Assembly: GCA_015069135.1 (NCBI GenBank)
Contig: SVJE01000001.1
Location: 186,001 to 250,000, forward strand
Length of the DNA: 64,000 nt
Source of the DNA: Oscillospiraceae bacterium
Lineage (GTDB): Bacteria; Bacillota; Clostridia; UBA1212; SIG427
Direction: 5' to 3'
Shown one piece after another: positions 8,321 through 17,326 of the stretch; within the stretch, counting starts at the first letter, position 1, and the number at the start of each line of letters is the position of its first letter. The translations under genes were made by a program, and so were the position numbers. The notes under the pieces are model-generated. The model was given only the letters and a program-made list of their open reading frames with translations, had not been told where the DNA came from and searched no databases.

Positions 8321-10369
8321 TTGAATTTTCGTTTTTCTTTACATAAAAAAGCTATTTTTTTGTTTATTGTTTTAATATCTGTTATTTTCATTTTTAATTT
8401 TTTGAGTGTGTTTTCCGCTGAACAGGGTAAGGTTATAAATGTGGATATAGGTTCATCTTTAAATGTCAGAAAAGGTCCCGGAACACAGTATGATTCTTTA
8501 GGAAGGTTGTATGCAAATAACACTGTAAATGTCACAGGTTCTGCTAATGGTAATGATGGATATGTTTGGTATAAAATTGATTTTAATAATACAACAGGTT
8601 ATGTAAGATCAGACTTTATTAAAATTATTGCTACGAGTGTTCCAACAGTTGCACCTACAATTAAGCCTACAGCAGCACCAACAACAAAACCTACGGAAGC
8701 CCCAATAGTTGATATTGAACAGATACTTAAGGAGCAGAACTTTCCTGAAAGTTATAAAACTATTTTAAGAGAAATACACAAAGAACATCCTAATTGGTCA
8801 TTTGAAGCTTTACATACAAATCTGGATTGGAATACAGTTGTAACAGCACAGATGGAACTTAAAAGAAATCTGGTTAATAAAAATTCTATTGCATCATGGA
8901 AATCAACTCAGGAAGGTGCCTTTAACTGGGCAAGTAACTCCTGGATTATTTTGAGTGGCTCAAGTTCTGTACAGGCGTCTGAGGCAATAATAAAATATTT
9001 TCTTGATCCAAGAAATTTCCTTACTTCATCAGAAATTTTCCAAATGGAGAAACTTACATATTCAGATTCACAAACTATTGATGGTGTGAATGCTATTATT
9101 AAAGATACATTTATGTATAACACTAAAATTGAAAATGGTCTTACTTATGCAGAAGCTTTTATGGAAATAGGTAAGAAACATAATATCAGTCCGTATTTTC
9201 TTGCAGTTCGTGTACGACAAGAACAGGGTGTTAAGGGAACTTCTGCTTTAATTTCAGGAACATATTCTGAAACATATAAGGGATATTATAACTATTTTAA
9301 CGTTGGAGCCAGTGGTGCTTCCGAAACAATTGTTATTGAAAATGGTCTTAAAAAGGCCAAAGCTGAGGGGTGGAATTCCAGATATGCGTCCTTGGATGGT
9401 GGAGCTAAAATGATTGCTTCCGATTATATTCTTAAAGGACAAGATACTCTGTATTTACAGAAGTTTGATGTTGATTCCAAGTACAATGGACTTTATTGGC
9501 ATCAATATATGCAGACAATTACTGCGCCTCAGAGTGAAGGATATACAGCCAGAAAAGCATATAATTCAATGGGGCTTTTAGATGATCCTTTTGTTTTTAA
9601 GATTCCTGTATATAAGAATATGCCTTCAACTCCTTGTGGTAAGCCAACTGAAGACAAGAATCCTAATTATAAACTTTCGCATTTATCAGTTGATGGTTTT
9701 TCGTTAAGTCCTGCATTTAATACAGAGACAACTTCGTATAATTTAACAGTTGAAGGGACTGTTGATGAAATTAATATTTCTGCAGGTGCTTATGCAAAGA
9801 CAACAAAAATTACCGGCGTTGGCAAAATTTCGGTTAAAGTGGGACTTAATTCACTAAAAGTTGTTTCCACAGCAGAGAATGGTGTTTCCAGAACATATAC
9901 AATTAATGTTACAAGAAAGAATGCTCCTGCTTATGTTGAGCCTACAGTGTCATGGTCAACTTTAAAAACAGAAGGATTATATGTATATGGTTTTACCGTA
10001 GGTAGTCATGTTTCAGAAAGTATTAAATTAATAAAAGTTACTAATGGGTCAGCAAAAATTTACTCTGCTGATAATAAAGAAAAAACGTCAGGTCTTATTT
10101 CAACAGGAGATAAAATTAAAATCTATGATTCAAATAACGTTGAGAAATATGTTTATTCTGTTATAATATTTGGTGATATAACTGGTGATGGTTTAATTGA
10201 TGGGTTAGACCTTGTGTATATGAAGAGACATGTTTGGGGCATATCATATCTGAAAGATATTTATCTTATGGCTGCTGATGTAACACACGATAGTTATAAT
10301 GTTGATCCGTTGGATTTGGTATATCTAAAGAGACATGTTTGGAATGTAAGTTATATTTTACAGAAATAG
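8321..10369 (+). CDS. secreted SH3/glucosaminidase wall hydrolase with dockerin
   Basis: 682 residues from a TTG at 8321, chosen because AAGGTGA lies about 6 bases upstream; the GTG at 8312 has its ribosome site touching it. Order: signal peptide (about 1-33), bacterial SH3 domain (36-100; SLNVRKGPGTQYD, GYVRSDFI), Pro/Thr linker, endo-beta-N-acetylglucosaminidase-like domain (about 135-440) with the VRQEQG catalytic-glutamate region near 297, cadherin-like beta-sandwich (about 449-535), a small beta module, then a C-terminal dockerin pair (GDITGDGLIDGLD, ADVTHDSYNVDPLD). It should cut peptidoglycan glycan strands. Its dockerin could attach it to the cohesin-like membrane protein encoded 11 bases downstream. 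Confidence 0.85.
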   Translation: MNFRFSLHKKAIFLFIVLISVIFIFNFLSVFSAEQGKVINVDIGSSLNVRKGPGTQYDSLGRLYANNTVNVTGSANGNDGYVWYKIDFNNTTGYVRSDFIKIIATSVPTVAPTIKPTAAPTTKPTEAPIVDIEQILKEQNFPESYKTILREIHKEHPNWSFEALHTNLDWNTVVTAQMELKRNLVNKNSIASWKSTQEGAFNWASNSWIILSGSSSVQASEAIIKYFLDPRNFLTSSEIFQMEKLTYSDSQTIDGVNAIIKDTFMYNTKIENGLTYAEAFMEIGKKHNISPYFLAVRVRQEQGVKGTSALISGTYSETYKGYYNYFNVGASGASETIVIENGLKKAKAEGWNSRYASLDGGAKMIASDYILKGQDTLYLQKFDVDSKYNGLYWHQYMQTITAPQSEGYTARKAYNSMGLLDDPFVFKIPVYKNMPSTPCGKPTEDKNPNYKLSHLSVDGFSLSPAFNTETTSYNLTVEGTVDEINISAGAYAKTTKITGVGKISVKVGLNSLKVVSTAENGVSRTYTINVTRKNAPAYVEPTVSWSTLKTEGLYVYGFTVGSHVSESIKLIKVTNGSAKIYSADNKEKTSGLISTGDKIKIYDSNNVEKYVYSVIIFGDITGDGLIDGLDLVYMKRHVWGISYLKDIYLMAADVTHDSYNVDPLDLVYLKRHVWNVSYILQK

Positions 10370-10380
10370 GAGATTTTTAA

Positions 10381-12159
10381 ATGAAAAATATTTTAAGAAA
10401 AACTTTTTGTTTCCTTTTTGTTTGTATTATTATTGTTTCTTTTGGATCAGTTCTTTCTCATGGAGCAACTGGCACTTTGACTCTGAAATCAAATAAATCT
10501 TCTGTTTTGATTAATGATTCTTTTACTGTAACTTTAGAATATAGTGGTTCAACTATAGTTGCATATGCAGACTGGAAGATTGAGTATGATGCATCTATGG
10601 TATCTTGTGGAAGTTATAATGGTGTTATTACTGATTACTTTGATCCGGGACAGTATGATAATGCAAAAACATTTACAAAGACATATTCTTTTGTAGCAAA
10701 AAAAGCCGGTAATATTTCCATTAATATATCAGGAAATGTGTATAATTTAAATCCAAATGATGGTGATAAGGTCGAATTAAGTAAGAAGGGTGTATCAGTT
10801 TCTATATCAACTCTGCCACAGCCCACAAAATCTCCTGAACCAACAAAAAAACCTGTTATAACAGCGAAACCAACAGCAGTACCTACTGCGAAACCTACCG
10901 AGAAACCTACTTCAAAACCAACAGGTAAGCCTACCAATAAACCTGCGGCAACTCCTACAGCTACTCCCAAAAAGACACCGGGACCATCTTTTATTCCGTC
11001 TCCTACTATTGCTGCAACTGCAACACCTTCTCCGCTTTTAGTGACAGTTAACGGCACCGGATTTGAGATTACTGATAAGCCGGAAAATGTTACACTTCCT
11101 GATGATTTTAAGGAAATAACATTTACATTTGAAAATGAAGACGTATGGGCAGCTGTAAATTCTGCTTCCAATGTGGTTATTATGTACCTTAACAATAATG
11201 AAAATGCAGGTTTTTATGTATATGATGAATTGTTGAATGAATTTTATGAGTTTATTTCATGCATGAATTTTAATAATACATATACCGTTGTTTCTGTTCC
11301 TGCCGGAGCTACTATACCGAATGGTTTTAATGAAAAGAAAATGTCTTTTGATGATACAGAAATTGTTGTTTGGGTACCGGCTGACAAGGTTAATGAATCA
11401 GCTGATGAAATTAACTTAATGTTGATTTACGCAATAAATAAAGAGGGAAGAGCCGGATTCTACCTTTACGACAAAGAAGAAGAAACAATAATAAGATATG
11501 TTGATGATTTAACAAGTTCTTTAGGTGCAGTTACAGGAGGCGATGCTGTCAATACACCTGAACCATCACATAAACCTACCATTCCGGGTGTCGTTGATGA
11601 AGATGTTTTTGTAAATCAGATTAAGAATGTTTTTGTACGTATTTATAGTGGTGAGGGTACCATGATGGATTGGACCATGTTTGTGCTTTTATTATTAGTT
11701 GTGATTTTGTTGATTCTTCTGGTTATCTTTATTGTTTACGCTGTTCAAAAACGAAAGGAAGATAATGATACTGAAGATTATGTTGCTTTTGATAATCCTG
11801 TGGAGGAAGATTTGACTGAGGATTCTGAAAATAATCTAAACATCAATAAAAATAGTGACGAAGAGATTGTTGATGATGAATTTAATTCTGAAGGTTCAGA
11901 AATTTCTGAGGCTGTTGAAGAAACAATTTGTGAGGAAGCGGAAACCAGTGAAGAAGTGATTGAAGAACAAGCAGCAGTTGTTGAAGATATTCCGGAAACA
12001 ATTTTAAATGAAAAAAAAGACAAAGTTGAAAATGTAATTTCTGAAGAAGATAAGAAAAAAGATGAATTGTTTGATTTTACGTTTGATAATTTTGAAGAAA
12101 CAAAATCAACATGGAATTTTGACGATGAAATTGATGAAGACTTTTTTAATGAAAATTAA
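10381..12159 (+). CDS. membrane-anchored protein with cohesin-like domain
   Basis: 592 residues: signal peptide (1-28), a beta-sandwich of about 110 residues resembling cohesin (30-143; NDSFTVTLEYSG, ADWKIEYDASMV, TYSFVAKKAGNISINISG), a Pro/Thr/Lys repeat linker (about 145-220), a second globular domain of about 160 residues (221-383) that looks internally duplicated (NENAGFYVYDE and EGRAGFYLYDK), a transmembrane helix (about 432-456) and a very acidic cytoplasmic tail of about 135 residues. The AGGAGA ribosome site overlaps the stop of the dockerin hydrolase, so the two are co-expressed. It is best read as a surface anchor or receptor. Cohesin identity is inferred from pattern; a generic bacterial Ig-like fold is the alternative. 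Confidence 0.68.
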   Translation: MKNILRKTFCFLFVCIIIVSFGSVLSHGATGTLTLKSNKSSVLINDSFTVTLEYSGSTIVAYADWKIEYDASMVSCGSYNGVITDYFDPGQYDNAKTFTKTYSFVAKKAGNISINISGNVYNLNPNDGDKVELSKKGVSVSISTLPQPTKSPEPTKKPVITAKPTAVPTAKPTEKPTSKPTGKPTNKPAATPTATPKKTPGPSFIPSPTIAATATPSPLLVTVNGTGFEITDKPENVTLPDDFKEITFTFENEDVWAAVNSASNVVIMYLNNNENAGFYVYDELLNEFYEFISCMNFNNTYTVVSVPAGATIPNGFNEKKMSFDDTEIVVWVPADKVNESADEINLMLIYAINKEGRAGFYLYDKEEETIIRYVDDLTSSLGAVTGGDAVNTPEPSHKPTIPGVVDEDVFVNQIKNVFVRIYSGEGTMMDWTMFVLLLLVVILLILLVIFIVYAVQKRKEDNDTEDYVAFDNPVEEDLTEDSENNLNINKNSDEEIVDDEFNSEGSEISEAVEETICEEAETSEEVIEEQAAVVEDIPETILNEKKDKVENVISEEDKKKDELFDFTFDNFEETKSTWNFDDEIDEDFFNEN

Positions 12160-12796
12160 AGAACGAACATACCTCTTGTGGCTTCTGATATGGCCCATAG
12201 AGTTTGTATGGTATGGAGTTCTAAATAGCTTTGCCCGTGAAATGCCCCGGTATTTCACGGTGCATTGTTTTGTAGATGACTTAATTCCTTTTGTTCCTTT
12301 TTTTGTTATCTTTTATATTCTGTGGTACTTATATAATGCTGGAACAATATTGTTTTTTGCTTTTTGTGAAAAAGAATCTTTCAAAAAACTTTTATTATTT
12401 TTATACATTGAAATGTTTTTGTGCCTGATTTTTGGCACTATTTTCCCTAATGGTCATGATTTCAGACCAATAATTTCCGGAGATGAAGGCATTTTTTATT
12501 ATCTTGTAAATGTAATATACAAGATGGATTCAGGTTGTGTAACTGTTATGCCAAGTATGCATGTAATGAATTCTATTGGAATTACTTTTGCAATTGGTAA
12601 TAGTGATGCTTTAAGTAAATATAAGTGGTTATCACCGGTTTGTTGGTTATTTACCATACTGGTTGCTCTTTCCACTGTATTTATTAAGCAGCATTCAATT
12701 ATTGATGTTTTTGTTGCTGTAGTAGTTTGTATACCACTATATATTTTTGTATACAAGATTAAATTTCCAATATTTAAAAAGAATAAGGCGATATAA
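12149..12796 (+). CDS. PAP2-superfamily membrane phosphatase/phosphotransferase
   Basis: 215 residues from the ATG at 12149, which overlaps the preceding stop by 11 bases (translational coupling); in-frame ATGs at 12125 and 12134 are possible. About six membrane helices. The PAP2 catalytic triad region is recognisable as PSMHVMNSIG (first histidine) and KQHSIIDV (second histidine and aspartate), the arrangement of the AUR1/inositol-phosphotransferase-like branch; the upstream KxxxxxxRP motif may be HDFRP. Likely acts on lipid phosphate or phospholipid head groups on the outer face of the membrane. Confidence 0.72.
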   Translation: MKIKERTYLLWLLIWPIEFVWYGVLNSFAREMPRYFTVHCFVDDLIPFVPFFVIFYILWYLYNAGTILFFAFCEKESFKKLLLFLYIEMFLCLIFGTIFPNGHDFRPIISGDEGIFYYLVNVIYKMDSGCVTVMPSMHVMNSIGITFAIGNSDALSKYKWLSPVCWLFTILVALSTVFIKQHSIIDVFVAVVVCIPLYIFVYKIKFPIFKKNKAI

Positions 12797-12856
12797 TCGG
12801 AATCACAATAACTTTTAAGCATATATAATATTTATATTAACGAAGGTTGTGTTGTG

Positions 12857-14911
12857 ATGAAGGCGATTGTTTTGGCTGATAGTGAAGGTTTACGTCTAAG
12901 ACCCATGACAGTAAGTACACCGAAAGCTATGTTGACTTTAGCAGGTGTTCCGCTTCTGGAACATATAATTAACCAATTAAAAAAATATGATGTTAAAGAC
13001 ATTACCATTGTTTTAGGCTATTTTTCATCAAAAATCAGATCATATTTTAATAATGGTGAAGAGTTTGGTGTTAAAATAAAATATTATACAAATGAAAATA
13101 AATATAGTGATTTTTCGTGTGTGTTAAATTGTACAAGTGAAAAAGATGATGAAATTTTATTTTTTAACTGTGATTGCTATTCTCAATTAGATATTAAAAA
13201 GTTTATTGAATTTCACGTTTTAAATAAAAATGTTTGTTCATATGCTTTTGCTCAGTTTAAATCACACTGTATCATATTTAATAAAAAAGTATTTGATTAT
13301 ATTATAAATAATAATTTTTTAGATATTGAAAAAGATGTTATACCAATGTTATCAAAAAAGATAGGGAATGTATGCAGATTCAGACACAAAGAGATTTGTT
13401 TACCTTTATTTTCAATAGCGGATTATTTAAAAGCAAATATTTTTTGTGCTTCAAGATGTGGAAGTATTAATGGCTCTGTAGTTTTTGAAGATAATGTTAT
13501 TATTACAGAACCTGTTTATATTGGTAAGAATGTATATGTAGGAAAAGGAAGCAGAATCGGACCCGGAGCAATTGTAAGAGAAGGAACAGTTATTGGGAAT
13601 GATGTTTCAGTTACCGGAAGTGTTGTGCTTGAGGATTGTAATATATCTTCTGGGTGCACAATTAAATCATCTGTTTTGTGTGGTGGAATTGATACAGGAA
13701 GAAATACAGTTATATCTGAGTCTGTAATTGGAGAAAGGGCTGTAATTGAATCATATTGTTATATAACTGATAATACTAAAATCTGGCCGGGATTAAAAAT
13801 TGAAGAAGATTCTGAATTAACTAAAGTTGTTTTACACAATAAAACAGAACAGGAATATTCTTTTGTAAGCTCATGGACTACAGGTTGGAAATTTTTCTGT
13901 AAGAAAAGTACAGAAGCAGTTCGTTTTGGCTATATTTACGGTAAAATGACTGGTAAAGGGGCTTCTGTATTTATAAGCTTTTATGATAAAGGATTTTGTT
14001 CGGGAGCTATGCATGGTATTATTTCCGGACTTAATGCGGCAGGCTGTAATGTATATACTGTAAAAAACTCAACGCAGCCATTGTTCAGATGGTCTGTTAA
14101 AAAAGGTTTTTGTGATGGAAGTGTTCATATTGAATCCCATGGAGAATATTGCTTTATTTCTATAACGGATGGATATGGAAATGAACCGGATAGTGAATTC
14201 AGAAACGAATTTACTAAGAAATTTTTCTGCACATCATATCCTGTTATTAACAACAGTAATGATACATTTGTAACAGAATTCATTAATCCTTTTCAACTAT
14301 ACCAACAAGAATTAAACACATTATTTAAAGAGGCAGATAAAACGCCATTTCCGGTTTACAGATATTTTACCCAAAAAGAAAAAGAAGGGATAATTGCTGA
14401 AATAATGGCTGAATTTCACCCCGATTCGCCGGTGTTTGTTTCGACTGCGTCCAGATTGCCGGCAAACTATATTTGTGACTTAAATGGGTCTTTTTGCGTT
14501 GAATCTGGTTCTTTGCCGGGAGATGTAATGAGTGAAATGGAGAATAATAAAGATGATCCGGGAGTCTTAGTTCAGTATCATATGCTTTTTGATGATCTGG
14601 CATTTGAACTGGGCCTGATGCATTATAGAAATCTTGGGTTTGATGTGAAATATTGCATTGAAAAAATAATTCCGGGAGTATATACCTCAGAACGAATTCT
14701 TTTATGTGGTAATAAAATCAAAAATGATCTGATAGAATATATAAATGGTTTAATTGAGTTGGAAAGTAATAAATCCGGAATAACTGTTTCTTCTGAAGCT
14801 AACAGTAATAAATTAAAGATTTATGCTGAAAGTTTGAATTCTGAATTTGCCGGAGAAATATGTGATAAATTAGAGACTTATGCTAAAGAATGGATGAAAA
14901 ATAACAGCTGA
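12857..14911 (+). CDS. sugar nucleotidyltransferase / phosphomannomutase fusion, degenerate
   Basis: 684 residues; ATG 12857 is chosen because MKAIVLADSEG aligns with the usual family N terminus (a GTG at 12854 adds one residue). N-terminal nucleotidyltransferase domain (1-230) with LRPMTVSTPKAML, left-handed beta-helix hexapeptide region (about 215-330; IGKNVYVGKGSRIGPGAIV), then a phosphohexomutase-like part (335-684). The pyrophosphorylase signature normally reads GGxGTRLRP but here it is DSEGLRLRP, and no phosphoserine loop (TASHNP) is visible in the mutase half. It may be regulatory or have altered specificity. Related fusions are annotated mannose-1-phosphate guanylyltransferase/phosphomannomutase. 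Confidence 0.75.
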   Translation: MKAIVLADSEGLRLRPMTVSTPKAMLTLAGVPLLEHIINQLKKYDVKDITIVLGYFSSKIRSYFNNGEEFGVKIKYYTNENKYSDFSCVLNCTSEKDDEILFFNCDCYSQLDIKKFIEFHVLNKNVCSYAFAQFKSHCIIFNKKVFDYIINNNFLDIEKDVIPMLSKKIGNVCRFRHKEICLPLFSIADYLKANIFCASRCGSINGSVVFEDNVIITEPVYIGKNVYVGKGSRIGPGAIVREGTVIGNDVSVTGSVVLEDCNISSGCTIKSSVLCGGIDTGRNTVISESVIGERAVIESYCYITDNTKIWPGLKIEEDSELTKVVLHNKTEQEYSFVSSWTTGWKFFCKKSTEAVRFGYIYGKMTGKGASVFISFYDKGFCSGAMHGIISGLNAAGCNVYTVKNSTQPLFRWSVKKGFCDGSVHIESHGEYCFISITDGYGNEPDSEFRNEFTKKFFCTSYPVINNSNDTFVTEFINPFQLYQQELNTLFKEADKTPFPVYRYFTQKEKEGIIAEIMAEFHPDSPVFVSTASRLPANYICDLNGSFCVESGSLPGDVMSEMENNKDDPGVLVQYHMLFDDLAFELGLMHYRNLGFDVKYCIEKIIPGVYTSERILLCGNKIKNDLIEYINGLIELESNKSGITVSSEANSNKLKIYAESLNSEFAGEICDKLETYAKEWMKNNS

Positions 14912-14925
14912 CCATATTGGTCAGC
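14907..14925 (+). terminator. short hairpin between convergent genes
   Basis: A perfect 7-bp stem GCTGACC/GGTCAGC with a 5-base loop that includes the TGA stop of the fusion gene, followed only by CCTTTGG and a broken T-run. It is a possible weak terminator for both converging genes. Confidence 0.5.
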
Positions 14926-14932
14926 CCTTTGG

Positions 14933-15460
14933 TTATTCTTTGTGAAGAATTTTTATAATTTCCGCATAAATTTCAGAGGAGTTTTCTTTCCATTTTTTAC
15001 AGATTCTGTTAGCGTCTTCCCGATCTAAAGCAGGAAGCTTCAAGTCAACTACATAGGTTCCTTTATCTCTTACAAAACAACGAACAAAGTAATCGTTATT
15101 ACCAACAGTAAAAACTGTTGCATTAATCTCCACTAATTTTTTAACCTGATCCTTATTGTTTTCAATGTGTTCTTCATATCTTTTGGAAAGACCATCAGGA
15201 AGTAAGTATGAGAATTCTTTGAATGTATCTCTGCCTTTTTTATTTATTGAGTACATTGGTATACCATCACTATCAGGTATCTTCTCAACACATCCGGCGT
15301 CAACAAGTTCATTTAATGCTATCTGAATATTGAAATAATTCATATAACCCGGTTCAAGTAATAAATCATTTATATAAATATTTGTGATTGGCATATCAAG
15401 TATATCTAAAGCCAATAATAGAAGCAGTTTATCTTCTGCATGCAAGTCCTGTGAAAACAT
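14933..15460 (-). CDS. DUF4364 family protein
   Basis: 175 residues, matching the Clostridia-specific DUF4364 family. There is a winged-helix-like N-terminal half (about 1-85; EDKLLLLLALDIL, ALNELVDAGCVEKI, YSINKKGRDT) and a C-terminal mixed domain ending in ADRICKKW-like helices (DANRICKKWKEN). The helix-turn-helix appearance suggests a DNA-binding or regulatory role; none is established. TAAAGGAG lies 8 bases upstream, and it follows the ASRT-like gene by 9 bases, so they are one operon. Confidence 0.75.
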   Translation of the reverse strand: MFSQDLHAEDKLLLLLALDILDMPITNIYINDLLLEPGYMNYFNIQIALNELVDAGCVEKIPDSDGIPMYSINKKGRDTFKEFSYLLPDGLSKRYEEHIENNKDQVKKLVEINATVFTVGNNDYFVRCFVRDKGTYVVDLKLPALDREDANRICKKWKENSSEIYAEIIKILHKE

Positions 15461-15469
15461 AAATCTCCT

Positions 15470-15835
15470 TTAATAAGCAATTAAACCCATAAAACTCATT
15501 TCCGATTGTGTAGTATCAAGTCTTGAATACTGAACTATAATCGGAACATTACTTTCTACTGTCATAGCATAGGGGATTCCACGCTCTATTTTCTTACCAT
15601 CTTCTGAAACGATTTTATCCATGCGAATATGGTTTGTACGACGGGCAGCGCAGACAGCTTTAAAACCAGTAACAGGCTCCTTGTTTTCAAAGTACAAAGT
15701 AATATTTATATTAGCATCTGTATCGTTAGTATTAAGCACACAAACAGCTTCGTGACTCACATACTGACCATTATCAGTTTCAGGATAAAAAGCGTCCGGA
15801 ATAAACCAGAAACATTTGCCGTTATTTGTATTCAT
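15470..15835 (-). CDS. sensory rhodopsin transducer (ASRT) family small-ligand-binding protein
   Basis: 121 residues matching the Anabaena sensory rhodopsin transducer family almost end to end: GKCFWFIPDAFYPE at the N terminus, the YVSHEAVCVLNTNDTDANI motif, and PYAMTVESNVPIIVQYSRLDT near the C terminus. There is no rhodopsin or other photoreceptor here. Non-phototrophic members are thought to bind small molecules, possibly sugars, as a beta-sandwich tetramer. It is transcribed away from rhaA across 162 bases and has a TTGAAA/TATACT promoter and AGGAGG ribosome site, which suggests a link to rhamnose or deoxy-sugar metabolism (inference). Confidence 0.8.
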   Translation of the reverse strand: MNTNNGKCFWFIPDAFYPETDNGQYVSHEAVCVLNTNDTDANINITLYFENKEPVTGFKAVCAARRTNHIRMDKIVSEDGKKIERGIPYAMTVESNVPIIVQYSRLDTTQSEMSFMGLIAY

Positions 15836-15878
15836 TTTCAGATCCTCCTATGGATAAAATGCATTTTTCACTCACTAT

Positions 15879-15907
15879 AGTATAACATTCATATTTACAT
15901 ATTTCAA
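15879..15907 (-). promoter_or_regulatory. promoter for the ASRT-like/DUF4364 operon
   Basis: On the minus strand, TTGAAA (complement of 15902-15907) and TATACT (complement of 15879-15884) with a 17-base spacer, about 45 bases before the ATG. Confidence 0.6.
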
Positions 15908-15911
15908 TTAT

Positions 15912-15925
15912 TATAGTAAACTATA
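15912..15925. promoter_or_regulatory. possible operator palindrome between the ASRT-like gene and rhaA
   Basis: The perfect inverted repeat TATAGT-AA-ACTATA sits in the divergent intergenic region, just upstream of the minus-strand -35. ACTATA recurs at 15874-15879. It is AT-rich, so chance is possible; no regulator gene is adjacent. Confidence 0.25.
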
Positions 15926-15997
15926 GATATCGTTTATTTGGTTTATTTTACTTAAATAGTATGAACGAATTATACATAAAAAAAGGAGTTTTTGACA

Positions 15998-17251
15998 ATG
16001 AAAAATGTTAAAGAAGCATATGAATTAGCCAAGCAGAGTTATGCTGAGTATGGTATTGATACTGATGCTGTAATCGAAAGATTAAAAAACATTCGTATTT
16101 CTATGCATTGTTGGCAGGGTGATGATGTAATTGGTTTTGAAAATACAGGTGGTCAGCTTACAGGTGGTATTCAGACTACAGGTAATTATCCCGGTAAGGC
16201 TACAACTCTTGATGAACTTTTAGCCGATATCGAAAAGGCTTTAAGCATGATTCCCGGTAAACACAGAATTAATGTTCATGCAATTTATGGTGATTTTAAA
16301 GAACCTGTTGCGAGAGATCAGATTAAACCTGAGCACTTTAAGAAATGGGTTGATTGGGCTAAAAAGAATGGTGTATATCTTGATTTTAACCCAACTTGTT
16401 TTTCACATCCAATGTCTGAAGATGGTCTTACAATCAGCCATCCTAACAAGGAAGTAAGAGATTTCTGGATCAGACACGTTAAAGCTTGTCGAGAAATCGC
16501 TGCTTACATTGGTAAAGAGCAGGGTAGTCCTTGTGCTGTAAACCACTGGTTCCCTGATGGAATGAAGGATATTACAGTTGATAAATATGGTCCTAGAAAA
16601 AGAATGGCAGATGCTCTTGACGAGGTGTTCAGCGTTGAATATCCAAAGGAATATATTGTAGATGCTATTGAAAGTAAGGTTTTCGGTATTGGTGCTGAAA
16701 GCTATACAGTTGGTTCTAATGAATTCTGTGTTGCTTATGCTACATCCAGAAACAAATTGATTACATTGGATGCAGGTCATTATCATCCTACAGAAGTTAT
16801 TTCTGATAAACTTTCTGCAGCTTTCTGCTTTGTAGACGAAGTTCTTTTGCATGTAAGCCGTCCTGTTCGTTGGGACAGTGATCATGTAATTGTTCTTGAT
16901 GATGAGCTTAAAAACATTGCTGCTGAACTTGTAAGAAATGACTTTATTGGCAGAACACATATAGGTCTTGACTATTTTGATGCAAGTATCAACAGAATTG
17001 CTGCATGGGTTATTGGTATGAGAAATATGCAGAAAGCTCTTTTGATTGCTATGTTAGAGCCTACTAGTGATCTGATTGAAAAAGAGCAGAGTTTCAACTT
17101 CACTGAAAGACTTGCAGTTCTTGAAGAAATTAAAACATTACCTTTCGGTGCTGTTTGGAATTATTTCTGTGAACAGTGCAATGTGCCTGTAGGTGGAGAG
17201 TGGATTACTGAAATGAGAAAATATGAAGCTGATGTAACCAGCAAGAGATGA
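15998..17251 (+). CDS. rhaA: L-rhamnose isomerase
   Basis: 417 residues, the normal length. It interconverts L-rhamnose and L-rhamnulose in the cytoplasm using Mn2+/metal. Family motifs are clear: [27 protein letters not shown] at the N terminus, NFNPT-type [22 protein letters not shown], and [10 protein letters not shown] followed by [12 protein letters not shown], which carry the metal and substrate ligands. ATG 15998 is chosen over TTG 15992 because AAAGGAG is 9 bases upstream. No rhaB or rhaD is in the window, so the rest of the pathway must lie elsewhere. A strong terminator follows. Confidence 0.96.
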   Translation: MKNVKEAYELAKQSYAEYGIDTDAVIERLKNIRISMHCWQGDDVIGFENTGGQLTGGIQTTGNYPGKATTLDELLADIEKALSMIPGKHRINVHAIYGDFKEPVARDQIKPEHFKKWVDWAKKNGVYLDFNPTCFSHPMSEDGLTISHPNKEVRDFWIRHVKACREIAAYIGKEQGSPCAVNHWFPDGMKDITVDKYGPRKRMADALDEVFSVEYPKEYIVDAIESKVFGIGAESYTVGSNEFCVAYATSRNKLITLDAGHYHPTEVISDKLSAAFCFVDEVLLHVSRPVRWDSDHVIVLDDELKNIAAELVRNDFIGRTHIGLDYFDASINRIAAWVIGMRNMQKALLIAMLEPTSDLIEKEQSFNFTERLAVLEEIKTLPFGAVWNYFCEQCNVPVGGEWITEMRKYEADVTSKR

Positions 17252-17270
17252 TTTCTCCTAAAATTATTAG

Positions 17271-17313
17271 AAGGTTGATTCAAACTAAAAAGTCTGAATC
17301 AACCTTTTTTTAT
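17271..17313 (+). terminator. intrinsic terminator after rhaA
   Basis: A perfect 12-bp stem AAGGTTGATTCA (17271-17282) and TGAATCAACCTT (17295-17306) with a 12-base loop, followed by seven T. It may also slow transcription coming from the convergent LTA-synthase-like gene. Confidence 0.92.
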
Positions 17314-17326
17314 TTAAATATAAAAC

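Noticed and set aside
10800..11040. Short direct repeats as a CRISPR or satellite
   Set aside because: They are in-frame codons for a Pro/Thr/Lys linker; no regular spacers.
10635..11195. 186-codon open frame on the minus strand
   Set aside because: It is the antisense of the Pro/Thr/Lys repeat linker of the cohesin-like protein; low complexity, no ribosome site.
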